A stretch of DNA of 64,000 nt from the NCBI GenBank assembly GCA_037349105.1, contig JAYJMM010000110.1, forward strand, positions 2,852,001-2,916,000, in the 5' to 3' direction. This document shows positions 59,101 through 64,000 of this stretch, piece by piece (positions within the stretch are counted from its first letter, which is position 1; the number at the start of each line of letters is the position of its first letter). A program made the position numbers and the translations under genes. The notes below the pieces were generated by a model, which was given only the letters and a program-made list of their open reading frames with translations, was not told the DNA's origin and ran no database searches. The DNA comes from Limnomonas spitsbergensis (Eukaryota; Chlorophyta; Chlorophyceae; Chlamydomonadales).

Positions 59101-62100
59101 CCGGGGGCCGGGGTTCAGATGTAAGGGTTTATGTTTCAGGGTCAAGATGTTCATGTAATCATATGTTTTATACTCCGGTAATATATAGGATTTTAGGGTT
59201 AAGATGTATAGGACGGATTTCAGGTTGAGAGGTAACAGATGTGTTAGGGTTCAGGGTCTAGGGTTCAGGGTTAAGGGTGCGTAGTTTAAGGTGCAGGTTT
59301 TAGGCAGGTGCAACACACCTTCTGTGGGTCAGGTTTTAAAATGTACAAAGACGTTGTAGGGTTTGGTGCATATGGTGCAGGGTTTAGGTCTTAGGGAGGT
59401 GCCACTCACCTGCTGGGGGTCAGGGTTTAGACGGACACAGACATTTGTAGGGCTTAGTGCTTAGGGTGCAGGGGTTAGGTTTCATGAAGATGCCGCACAC
59501 CTGCTGATGGTCAGGGTTTAGATGTACGGGTTCGCGTTTCAGGGTCAAGACGTACATACATTTTGGTTTTTGGCTCAATAAATAAAAATCCAAATTATGA
59601 TGAGTGGAAATGGTCACACTTCAACCACCATGCAGTTACTGCTCAGCCACTGCATAGCTACTGCTCAGCTCGTACCCAGCTACTGCCCAAGGCCATCCCA
59701 CCATTCCACCACCCCAACCCACTTCCCCAAAGCATTATTCAGCTTCTGAACAGCTACTCCGCATCAACTGCACAACTACAACTCAATTACTAGCTTACTG
59801 CTTAAAGCTACTGCCGACAGCTGCAGCCCACATAAAGCCCCAGCTGTGTCCAGTTACTTCCCAGCTACTACTCAGCTACTACCCAGCTCCAACTCGGACA
59901 CTGCCCAGCTAAAGCCTACAGCTACGACCCTCACATACAGCCCCAACTACTTCATAGCTACCGCCCAGCTACTACCCAGCTAATGCTCAGCTACAACTTG
60001 GGTACCATCCAGCAGCATGTAGCTACTTCCTACAGCCACAGGCCCAAATTACCTCTCAGCAGTTGCCTAGTCATTGTCAAGCTGCACAGCTTCTACCCAG
60101 CTACTCCCCAGCTACTGCCCAGCTACTGTCCTGCTTGCCTGCTGGATGCCACTCTTTGATGCAGTACAGGTCACTCCCTGAGCAGGGAGCTGTACAGCTG
60201 TATTGGAATCCGGAGCGGCAGCAGTGCCCTGTAGGTGGGGACAGGGGGCATGGGGGCGTGGGGGCAGTGAAAGGTCTGTGCGGTACAAGTGGGACTCGCG
60301 GTACAGGCATTACATGCGGTACAGCTGTATTGGAATCCTGAGCAGGAACAGCGGCAGCAGTGCCCTATAGGGGGGAACAGGGGGCATGGCGGCAGTGAAA
60401 GGTCTGTGCGGTAGTGGGACTCGCGGTACAAGCGGTACATACGGTACAACATGATTGAAAACCGGAGTGGGAACAGCGGCAGCAGTGCCCTATAGGTCGG
60501 GGAAGGGGGCGTGGGGGCAGTGAAAGGTCGTGCGGTACAAGTGGGGCACACGGTACATGCAGTACATACGGTACAGCTGTATTGGAATTCGGGGCGGGGA
60601 CAGCGTCCTCAGTGCCCTGCAGGTGGGGTGCAGGGGTGCAAGGGGGCAGTGATAGTTTCGTGCGGTACAAGTAGGAAATGTAGTACATGCAGTACATACG
60701 GTACAGCGTTATTGAAAACCGGAGTGGGAGCAGCGGCAGCAGTGCCCTTCAGATTGGGTGCAGGGGGGTCTGGCAGTGGTAGTTCCGTGCGGTACAAGTG
60801 AGACATGCAGTACTTGCGGTGCTTAAGGTACAGCGTTATTGAAAACTGGAGCAGGAACAGCGGCAGCAGTGCCCTTCAGATTGGGTGCAGGGGGGTAAGG
60901 GTGATAGCTCCGTGCGGTACAGGTGAGACATGCAGTACATGCGGTGCATACAGTACAGCTGATTTAGTATCCGAAGCAGGGACAGTGGTAGCAGTGACAT
61001 GTATGATGGGGCAGAGAAAGGTAGTTGAGGTCCATGCAGTACATGCGGTACAAATATTTAGTATCCGGAGCGGGAACAGAGGCAGCAGTGACATGTACGT
61101 GGGGGCAGGGAAAGGTTGCTGTAGTCCATGCAGTACATGCGGTACATGCGGTACATGCGGTGCTGATAATTTATTATCTGGAGCGGGGACAGTGGCAGCA
61201 GTGCCATGAAAGAAGGGGGGCAGGGGGCAGGGGGGCAGTGAGATGTACATATGGTACATGCAGTGCATACAACACCGCTGATTTGGTATCCGGAATGGGG
61301 GCAGCGGCAGCAGTACCCTAGGAATAGAGCTGTGTGTGGCGAAGGGAGGGCAGTGAGGGGCGTGCGGGGTTGAGGGTTAAGAAGCTAGGGGTTAGAGTGC
61401 ACGGAGGAGGGGATGTGTGTGGTGAGTGGAGGGGGGGGAGGAGGACGGTACAGGGTCCATGCTATGCAAACGGTACAGCTGAGTTGGAATCCGAAGCGGG
61501 GACGGCAACACCCAGGCCAGCACGTCAGTTGGCTGATGATGTTGGGCTCGGGTTTTCGCTTGAGTAGGTAAGGTTAAACCGAGAGGTAAACAAGAGTCCC
61601 GACCACGCTCTGTTCCACCTTCAGCAGCACCCCTCATGCCAGCACACCCGTCACAAACTCGGGCAGCCGCGGGTTGGGCTCGGGTATTTGACAAAGGCAA
61701 CCCACGCACGCCAGCTTACATCAGCTAATATACGTTTGTCTTAGGTTTCCCCGGGCAGCAGCTGAAAGCGAGTGATACTACACCAGAGCAAAAAAAGCAA
61801 AGATCAACTCCTTACCGCGCTCTGTTGCGCCTTGGGCGGCGATCCCCACGCCAGCACACCCGAAATGAACGCAGGCAGGCGCAGGTTGGGCTCAGGCAAC
61901 CTCAGCACTACCCTGTCGGCTGTGGTGGCCTCGGCTGTGGCGTTGGCAGAGCCCGCACCACCGCCGCCGCCGCCGCCGACGCCGCTGTTGCTGCTGGCTG
62001 GTGTTGCGGTTATTGTTGTGGGTGGGCGTAGGGGGGTGTCCAAGAAGCTGTAGTCTTGCTTGAAGTCCATCTGGGTGGAGAACCTGGAGGAGGGTTTATG

Positions 62101-64000
62101 TGTTTGGGGGGGGGGGGGGGGGCAGGGTTTACATTTCCAGGGTCCAAACCCGAAACCCAAAACCCTTGACCCTTAACACTCAATCATGAACCCTAAGCTA
62201 GGCGAGTGGAATTAGGGGGGTGTCCGAGAAGCAAAATTACTGCTTGTCTTTCATCTGGGTGAAAAATATGGAATTGTGTATGCGTGTGCGTGTGGAGGAG
62301 GGGGGGAGGGGGGGGCAGGGTTTACAATAATGCCAGATATGTCATTCCAGTGTCAAAACCTGCACCCTCATCCCTGAACCCTACACCCTGCTTCCGAACC
62401 TAAACCCTTTACCCTTGAACCAAACCTTGCCTCCAAACCTACACCCTACGCCCTACACGGTTATCCCTGCACCCTGCACCTTCAACCCTAAGTCATCCAC
62501 CCTGACAGGATGAACGGCAGGGCTTGCAACCACTTCCGGATCATACCAGCATATTCAGCAGCTGATCTTACCAGCAGATATCACCAGCAAATATCATCCG
62601 TGGATCTCACCAGCAGATCTTACAAGCAGATCTAACCAGCAGATCTCACCAGCGGATCTCACCAGCATATCTCACCCGCGGATCTCACCAGCAGATCTCA
62701 CCAGTGGAACTCACAAGCTGATCTCACCAGCGGATCTCACCAACAGATTGCACCAGTAGATCAAACCAGCAGATCCAGCAGATCTCACCATCAGATCTCA
62801 CCAGCAGATCTCACCAGCAGATCTCACCCGCGGATCTCACCTGCGGATCTCACCAGCAGATCTCACCCGCAGATTTCACCAGCAGATCTCACCTTTTTGG
62901 TTCGATGCTGATGATGGTTTGCACCGACTGTAACGCGGGGATCCCGGTGGACTGCATGAAAGCCTAGAGGGCAGGGGTAGACAGGGGTGGGTGAGAGGGA
63001 AGGGGGGGAAGGGGGGGGGGAGGGTGAGATGCTTCATATGATATTTATTTATCATAGGTGTGGGGATCCCGGTGGACTGCATGAAAGCCTGGAGGGAAAG
63101 GGGGGGGGGGCATGTATTATTAATGTGGGGATACTCGTAGACTGCATGAAGGCCTGGAGGGAAGGGGGGGGGTACAGGGGGGCAGGAGGTGTGGGGAGGG
63201 GGGGGCAGGAGGGTAGGAAGAGGGGTGGGTGGGATTGAGGGACAGGGGTGAGTGGGAGGGAAGGGGGCGAGGGGGGGGGGGAGGGTGAGATGCTTCATAT
63301 GACATCTATCATAGGTGTGGGGATCCCGGCGGACTGCATGAAAGCCTGGAGGGAAAGCTTCAAGTAAAAAATTAAGTTAAGACTCCCACCTGCGCCTGTG
63401 AGCTGTTGGCTAGCCTGAGAGGCAGCAGGTAGTCGGTGCTGCGGCTGAAGCTAACGTTCAAATTCAAATTTAAATTCCCACCTCCGCCAGCGAGCTGTTG
63501 GCTAGCCTAAGAGGCAGCAGGTAGTCGGTGCTGCGGCTGAAGCTAACGTTCAAATTCAAATTTAAATTCCCACCTCCGCCAGCGAGCTGTTGGCTAGCCT
63601 AAGAGGCAGCAGGTAGTCGGTGCTGCGGCTGAAGCTAACGTTCAAATTCAAATTTAAATTCCCACCTCCGCCAGCGAGCTGTTGGCTAGCCTAAGAGGCA
63701 GCAGGTAGTCGGTGCTGCGGCTGAAGCTAACGTTCAAATTCAAATTTAAATTCCCACCTCCGCCAGCGAGCTGTTGGCTAGCCTGAGAGGCAGCAGGTAG
63801 CCGGTGCTGCAGCTGAAGCTTACGATCATAATTATAATTCAAATTCAAATTCCCACCTCCGCCAGCGAGCTGTTGGCTGTCCCGACGGGAAGCAGGTAGC
63901 CGGTGCTGCGGCTGAAGCCGAGGTTCAGGACGAACCTTGCCCCTCTCACGCCCTGAAGGCCTGCGGCGAAGCTCCACGTCAAGCTGTCACAGCCCTCCAC
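30015..64000 (-). CDS. Receptor-like Ser/Thr kinase with FN2-like modules (5' end beyond window)
   Basis: Predicted single-pass membrane receptor kinase. In gene order, exons are: 64000-63857, 62963-62893, 62083-61816, 60228-60127, 59097-59038, 56704-56645, (gap), 55517-55338, 53069-52890, 51832-51743, 49286-49128, 48416-48280, 47007-46657, 45819-45693, 44357-44277, 44144-44038, 43519-43476, 42880-42457, 40051-39902, 38671-36671, 35095-35039, 34102-34007, 33623-33558, 32773-32705, 31666-31557, 31050-30957, 30188-30015. From FN2 module 1 to the stop all phases agree. One exon, phase 0 to 1, is missing between 56645 and 55517. The kinase has LGAGGFGVV, VAVK, HRDLK, DFG and APE, so it should be active. 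Joining the extracellular part to the kinase rests on strand and phase, not on a transcript. Confidence 0.78.
30280..30440. repeat. ACGATACGGCAC-rich repeat
   Basis: Two units of about 110 bp with gcacgatacggcacgag and attttactacaaaggtagc, in the last kinase intron. Confidence 0.7.
30957..31050 (-). CDS. Kinase exon: alpha-F region
   Basis: Phase 2 to 0, SLGCIMYECVSRRVPFAELG then RGAQPANMGLFQ. A 3' copy lies at 30774-30812. Confidence 0.93.
31060..31470. repeat. G-rich microsatellites in a kinase intron
   Basis: Units of about 37 bp, gcagaacaaaagggaggaag followed by long G runs, then gagggaggga repeats. Long G runs may hinder sequencing. Confidence 0.85.
31557..31666 (-). CDS. Kinase exon: activation segment with APE
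   Basis: Phase 0 to 2, GGTPNYMAPELFNGTRVDEK then CDVY, the P+1 loop and APE motif. Confidence 0.95.
32300..32640 (-). repeat. Decayed 3' copies of the DFG exon
   Basis: Read on the minus strand, several fragments repeat gatagcagacttcaagg and a following gtg-rich intron start. Confidence 0.55.
32705..32773 (-). CDS. Kinase exon: DFG segment
   Basis: 23 codons, PQNVLLDLQGRAKIADFGIS plus RAK. The PQN continues HRDLK in phase. Decayed 3' copies occur at 32300-32640. Confidence 0.95.
32961..33050 (+). repeat. Dispersed repeat family A, copy 6
   Basis: aaaggaaagaaagcaacgcc to cacatccgcgctgtccccg, inside a kinase intron. Confidence 0.75.
33558..33623 (-). CDS. Kinase exon: alpha-E and HRDLK catalytic loop
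   Basis: 22 codons, VSHDIASGLAYLHPRVIHRD plus LK. HRDLK indicates Ser/Thr specificity by family rule. Confidence 0.95.
34007..34102 (-). CDS. Kinase exon: hinge and alpha-D
   Basis: Phase 0 to 0, VALIMELVQGGNLAERIHAH then NKRRMELLEVLQ, the l.mEl..gGnL hinge of TKL-like kinases. A 3' copy follows at 33905-33960. Confidence 0.92.
34640..34755. repeat. 14-bp repeat
   Basis: About eight units of agatctggtggctt. Confidence 0.9.
35039..35095 (-). CDS. Kinase exon: small N-lobe segment
   Basis: 19 codons, phase 0 to 0, GPELGRGLRHAAKQFKQQP. A short 5' copy lies at 35222-35240. Confidence 0.55.
35285..35370. repeat. ATTGATT heptamer repeat
   Basis: About twelve units with a few atcgatt variants. 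Confidence 0.9.
35625..36110. repeat. GC-rich 12-bp array followed by CCTCAACCAC array
   Basis: About 25 units of ccgccccggcca, then ccctcaacca units, then accctca units. Long open frames here are products of the repeat. Confidence 0.92.
36110..36600 (-). repeat. 3' copies of the insert exon
   Basis: Five units of 90-100 bp, each with a gtcgtgcctggt-type start, a catcaggcagga-type middle and a (ca)g|gtaggc donor. Confidence 0.85.
36671..38671 (-). CDS. Kinase exon with alpha-C region and 667-codon insert
   Basis: 2,001 nt, phase 0 to 0, open. It opens EVDMCSAFRGSSRLVTLLAA, which fits the alpha-C/beta-4 part of a kinase N-lobe. About 640 residues of low complexity follow: poly-Ala, poly-Gly, poly-Glu, Gln runs (38.06-38.18 kb), and repeated DLDLG-type segments encoded by GATC-rich DNA. 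It ends ADIHQAGGQQ before cag|gtaggc. Upstream 5' copies and downstream 3' copies support both exon edges. Confidence 0.8.
38700..39170 (-). repeat. 5' copies of the insert exon
   Basis: Four units repeat the exon start (aggtggacatgtgcagc...cgcgggagcagcc) upstream of 38671, more diverged with distance. Confidence 0.85.
39360..39830 (-). repeat. 3' copies of the glycine-loop exon
   Basis: A good copy at 39728-39832 keeps GVVKECQWRGQRVAVKIMS and the donor. An older one lies at 39370-39460. The rest is CCCTAAACC-type filler. Confidence 0.85.
39902..40051 (-). CDS. Kinase exon: glycine loop and catalytic Lys
   Basis: 50 codons, phase 0 to 0. IELDVDYAVEVEPFLGRMLG, AGGFGVV (glycine loop), QWRGQRVAVKIM (beta-3 Lys), then SGDLVDYE. 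Confidence 0.93.
40060..40790 (-). repeat. 119-bp array: 5' copies of the glycine-loop exon
   Basis: Five nearly identical units plus one more diverged (40700-40775), each with tttgcag|atcgaactcgatgtgg and stopping at atgctggggg before the GAGGFG codons. Confidence 0.92.
40958..41735. repeat. 30-bp minisatellite, about 25 units
   Basis: Unit gcagatggggcaggggtggg plus cacctcccca. 30 is a multiple of three, so five frames stay open; these are not genes. Confidence 0.96.
41745..41800 (-). repeat. Distant copy of the glycine-loop exon start
   Basis: Minus-strand ggctcgatgtcgattatgcg plus gtggaggtagag, beyond the minisatellite. Confidence 0.6.
41960..42006 (+). other. tRNA T-arm-like motif
   Basis: ccagttcgaatcctgg (B-box GTTCGAATC in a T-arm-like hairpin) flanked by ccgcg/cgcgg, which can pair. 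D-arm and anticodon arms are not convincing, so it is a relic or chance. Confidence 0.3.
42060..42300 (-). repeat. 3' copies of linker exon 7
   Basis: Two copies around gcacttgccaccagctggg plus the donor region, with frame changes. Confidence 0.7.
42457..42880 (-). CDS. Cytoplasmic linker exon 7
   Basis: 424 nt, phase 2 to 0. It starts PRCASCHVHLDAPSW and SSLSDRFRAVLLSAEGS, then a Gly/Ser/Gln-rich stretch, ending WARTHLPPAGAAWPSLAP before donor ccc|gtgagt. Four 5' copies lie upstream (42.9-43.4 kb) and two 3' copies downstream (42.06-42.30 kb). Confidence 0.62.
42900..43420 (-). repeat. 5' copies of linker exon 7
   Basis: Four units of about 120 bp repeat the start cccaggtg..cgtcc..ac.tccacttggacg plus cagctggcagccgct. 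Confidence 0.85.
43476..43519 (-). CDS. Cytoplasmic linker exon 6
   Basis: 44 nt, phase 0 to 2, LSGLDRDDVRLHLL. Both splice sites fit and the phase joins the neighbours. Confidence 0.5.
43685..43732. repeat. Interstitial TTTAGGG run
   Basis: Five to six tandem TTTAGGG units, the plant/green-algal telomere type, inside a kinase-gene intron. Confidence 0.9.
43900..43995 (-). repeat. 3' copy of linker exon 5
   Basis: Minus-strand ccttccttcatccacgcctc with flanking sequence shared with 44038-44144. Confidence 0.75.
44038..44144 (-). CDS. Cytoplasmic linker exon 5
   Basis: Phase 1 to 0. DGRLPSAAAERVPSFIHASG then CFLTSKWRGIAWAYGP. Related copies lie at 43900-43995 and 47922-48005. Confidence 0.6.
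44277..44357 (-). CDS. Cytoplasmic linker exon 4
   Basis: Phase 1 to 1, DDLLMPHGDHLDADDIQGGG then TGDRSGG; acidic. Acceptor ttag, donor gag|gtgaga. Confidence 0.6.
44382..44474 (+). repeat. Dispersed repeat family A, copy 7
   Basis: Ends cacatccacgctgttaccat, in the intron between linker exons 3 and 4. Confidence 0.75.
44640..44822. repeat. AACCCCC / AACCCCT heptamer array
   Basis: About 24 heptamers changing from AACCCCC to AACCCCT, flanked by ccttaaacc units; a degenerate telomere-like repeat. Confidence 0.9.
45150..45610 (-). repeat. 3' copies of linker exon 3
   Basis: Three copies of gcaaccatgccggccatg... with donors, separated by C-rich spacers. Confidence 0.85.
45693..45819 (-). CDS. 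Cytoplasmic linker exon 3
   Basis: Phase 0 to 1. ADLERLESSPHRASGICDGG then IKFATMPAMLGAAYSPLSLL. Three downstream copies of its 3' half end at the same gg|gtgagg-type donor. Confidence 0.62.
46192..46282 (+). repeat. Dispersed repeat family A, copy 8
   Basis: aaaaagctacgccctgtggg to gcagcctgggccgacgctcc, with a changed 3' end. Confidence 0.7.
46657..47007 (-). CDS. Juxtamembrane exon 2
   Basis: 351 nt, phase 0 to 0, open throughout: VSSPRLETFRPLELAGGS, a Ser/Ala/Gly-rich centre, and GVTGYWSHLGLTQ before donor cag|gtaaag. Confidence 0.6.
47922..48005 (-). repeat. Out-of-place copy of linker exon 5
   Basis: Minus-strand cggccgaacgggtgtcttcc and ccagggtgtatctattt resemble 44038-44144, though it lies about 3.9 kb upstream in gene order. 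Confidence 0.6.
48280..48416 (-). CDS. Juxtamembrane exon 1
   Basis: Phase 1 to 0. It includes PSPGSAQPGSCPPRRSSRFR and SCFNWSAMMPLS. Donor ctt|gtgagt; a 3' copy lies at 48145-48195. Confidence 0.6.
48425..48790. repeat. GATCAGCAG 9-bp array
   Basis: About 40 units of gatcagcag with g/t variants; seeded beside the acceptor ctgctgcag of the exon at 48416. Confidence 0.93.
49128..49286 (-). CDS. Transmembrane exon
   Basis: Phase 1 to 1. GGVSGGVVVGTLALLLLLRR is a single membrane helix with a basic stop-transfer end (RRRHLIRQARAR), then a Ser/Gly-rich cytoplasmic start. Two upstream copies of its 5' edge keep the GGNGTC..G pattern. Confidence 0.8.
49370..49560 (-). repeat. 5' copies of the transmembrane exon
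   Basis: Two decayed copies keep gtttgctctcgcgc-like pre-acceptor sequence and gggatatccggcgtcgg. Confidence 0.65.
49605..51085. repeat. 22-bp minisatellite, about 67 units
   Basis: Unit cgcctagaaactgcccatgt plus ta, with a/c (agaaac or agcaac) and gtt/gta variants. It contains stops and is non-coding. Confidence 0.96.
51743..51832 (-). CDS. Stalk exon
   Basis: 30 codons, phase 1 to 1, GPAAAGSPQVLQLAATPAAS then GPSKSKIAGV. An Ala/Pro/Ser-rich spacer between the FN2 modules and the membrane. It is the last unit of a 75-bp array of its 5' part. Confidence 0.6.
51840..52340 (-). repeat. 75-bp array: 5' copies of the stalk exon
   Basis: Five to six units, on the minus strand gttgttgcag|gaccagctgctgcc and ccagatgttgca. 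Confidence 0.85.
52550..52800 (-). repeat. 3' copies of FN2-like module 2
   Basis: One long copy (NGVDTSTAPPNQPWAFCSSL) and further short gtcaggtgagg units carrying the donor edge. Confidence 0.8.
52890..53069 (-). CDS. FN2-like module 2
   Basis: Also exactly 180 nt and phase 1 to 1. CVFPFVYKGTTYTECTTADS, PWCVVSEGC and QPWAFCSS carry the same six cysteines as module 1. Acceptor tgtag, donor cgg|gtaaga. Confidence 0.85.
53130..54770 (-). repeat. 127-130 bp array: 13 half-copies of an FN2 exon
   Basis: Each unit has an acceptor (gcttgaag|atcc), DPWDCMFPFAYKG and THTECFTANSE, and then breaks off, lacking the second half of the module. Spacers contain variable G runs (minus strand: C runs). Confidence 0.95.
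55000..55290 (-). repeat. 3' copies of FN2-like module 1
   Basis: Four copies of aaattttgctcgtcgggttc plus ag|gtgatg, with CCCTAAACCC-like filler between. Confidence 0.85.
55338..55517 (-). CDS. FN2-like module 1
   Basis: 180-nt exon, phase 1 to 1. DPCDCVFPFIYKGNTYTQCT, SWCVVSEAC and LPWKFCSS give the CvFPF.Y.G..Y..CT....WC....W.fC layout of fibronectin type II domains, an extracellular disulfide-bonded binding module. Two extra cysteines (DPC and SEAC) may form a third bridge. Confidence 0.82.
55610..55840 (-). repeat. 5' copies of FN2-like module 1
   Basis: Two copies around acaaaggcaaaacctacac and gtgcaccaccgtcgacc. Confidence 0.75.
55870..56560. repeat. GATC-rich array of about 118-bp units
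   Basis: Five to six units with ccagatctggacccagatcc and a segment resembling the exon at 56645-56704. Either strand is open for long stretches. Confidence 0.75.
56645..56704 (-). CDS. Receptor kinase exon: LAMELIHAVLEP segment
   Basis: 20 codons, phase 0 to 0, LAMELIHAVLEPPPHPLPER. Acceptor gacag, donor agg|gtaacc. Downstream units at 55.9-56.5 kb align with its middle part. Confidence 0.45.
57230..59000 (-). repeat. 3' copies of the Cys-containing exon, decaying with distance
   Basis: Units of about 110-120 bp: near ones keep tactgctgcgagggcctggag plus a gtgag donor, and those at 57.2-58.3 kb are barely recognisable. 57.76-57.96 holds an aaccctgaagtactttt array. Confidence 0.7.
59038..59097 (-). 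CDS. Receptor kinase exon: Cys-containing segment
   Basis: 20 codons, phase 0 to 0, including VYCCEGLEPVTKNL. Both splice sites are good (ggcag, ctg|gtgaga). Copies of its 5' edge lie upstream and of its 3' edge downstream. Confidence 0.6.
59280..59530 (-). repeat. 5' copies of the Cys-containing exon
   Basis: Three copies of cagcaggtgtgcggcatctt-like sequence upstream of 59097. Confidence 0.7.
59590..60126. other. Intron with AGCTACTGCCC repeats
   Basis: Irregular cagctactgcccagctac units, seemingly growing out of the donor at 60127 (minus strand gtagctgggca). Nothing else seen. Confidence 0.6.
60127..60228 (-). CDS. Receptor kinase exon: extracellular segment 4
   Basis: Phase 0 to 0, GTAAAPDSNTAVQLPAQGVT then a short Ser/Lys/Gln-rich end. 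It is the last of about ten copies of its 5' part. The donor is uncertain: aca|gtagct is used here, while cag|gcaagc would also be in phase. Confidence 0.5.
60290..61330 (-). repeat. 5' copies of extracellular exon 4
   Basis: About ten units of 105-120 bp with gcactgctgccgctgttcc and ataacgctgtaccgtatg on the minus strand. Confidence 0.85.
61495..61720 (-). repeat. 3' copies of extracellular exon 3
   Basis: Two copies with cgagcccaacccgcggctgc and gggtgtgctggcatg; the second is shorter. Confidence 0.75.
61816..62083 (-). CDS. Receptor kinase exon: extracellular segment 3
   Basis: Phase 2 to 0, 89 codons: FSTQMDFKQDYSFLDTPLRP, a Thr/Ala/Gly-rich linker, then RVVLRLPEPNLRLPAFISGV and LAWGSPPKAQQSA. 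Diverged 3' copies lie at 61500-61720. Function unknown. Confidence 0.7.
62570..62890 (-). repeat. 13-bp donor-seeded array
   Basis: About 25 units; on the minus strand ggtgagatctgctg, identical to the first bases of the intron after the exon ending at 62893. Confidence 0.9.
62893..62963 (-). CDS. Receptor kinase exon: extracellular segment 2
   Basis: Phase 0 to 2, AFMQSTGIPALQSVQTIISI then EPK. Acceptor ctag, donor aaaag|gtgagatc. It joins in phase to both neighbours. Confidence 0.7.
63045..63365 (-). repeat. 5' copies of extracellular exon 2
   Basis: Three copies of gctttcatgcagtccaccgg plus gatccccaca, with G/C-rich spacers. Confidence 0.88.
63380..63850 (-). repeat. 92-bp array: 3' copies of extracellular exon 1
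   Basis: Five units with agccgcagcaccgactacc to gctggcggag|gtggga and then aatttgaatttgaacg intron start. Confidence 0.93.
63857..64000 (-). CDS. Receptor kinase exon: extracellular segment 1
   Basis: Open for 48 codons from the window edge. It includes GCDSLTWSFAAGLQG and GFSRSTGYLLPVGTANSSLA, then donor gag|gtggga. No domain recognised. Four or five 92-bp copies of its 3' half follow. Confidence 0.65.

Overview
The window looks like nuclear DNA of a green alga, probably a chlorophycean of the Volvocales/Chlamydomonadales. The reasons are very repeat-rich introns, plant-type TTTAGGG/CCCTAAA-like motifs scattered everywhere, Ala/Gly/Gln-rich inserts in proteins, and the kind of genes present. 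A Haematococcus-like genome is my best guess, but the species cannot be fixed from the sequence alone. Coding DNA is only about 7.3 kb of 64 kb, split into very short exons (44-424 nt, with one of 2,001 nt). I rebuilt the exons by hand from splice sites, reading phase and protein motifs.

Gene 1 (+ strand, from before the window to about 20.6 kb) is a six-transmembrane cation channel with a C-terminal cyclic-nucleotide-binding-type domain (EAG/KAT/HCN superfamily). Sixteen exons run in consistent phase through S2, S3, an S4 with a basic residue at almost every third position, S5, the pore with the K+ filter TVGYGD, S6, the C-linker, the CNBD and a low-complexity C-terminus. The S1 exon is present only as decayed copies, or lies upstream.

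The middle (about 21-30 kb) has no gene I can support. It holds a 16-bp minisatellite of about 86 units, two inverted LINE 3'-end fragments, a cluster of transposon-end-like repeats (including tandem TGACGTCA palindromes) and copies of a short dispersed repeat. The two genes point tail to tail into this zone.

Gene 2 (- strand, from beyond 64 kb down to 30,015) reads as a receptor-like serine/threonine kinase. It has an extracellular region of unknown fold, two fibronectin-type-II-like modules (each a 180-nt phase 1-1 exon), a Pro/Ala/Ser stalk, one transmembrane helix, a long cytoplasmic linker and a TKL-like kinase domain with all catalytic motifs. A 667-codon low-complexity exon is inserted in the kinase N-lobe.

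The most striking feature is common to both genes. Almost every exon is flanked upstream by tandem copies of its own 5' end plus acceptor, and downstream by tandem copies of its own 3' end plus donor. The functional copy is the last of the upstream series and the first of the downstream series. The introns seem to have grown by tandem duplications straddling splice junctions, which leave the mRNA unchanged. Some minisatellites look like the same process acting on a few bases at a donor site.
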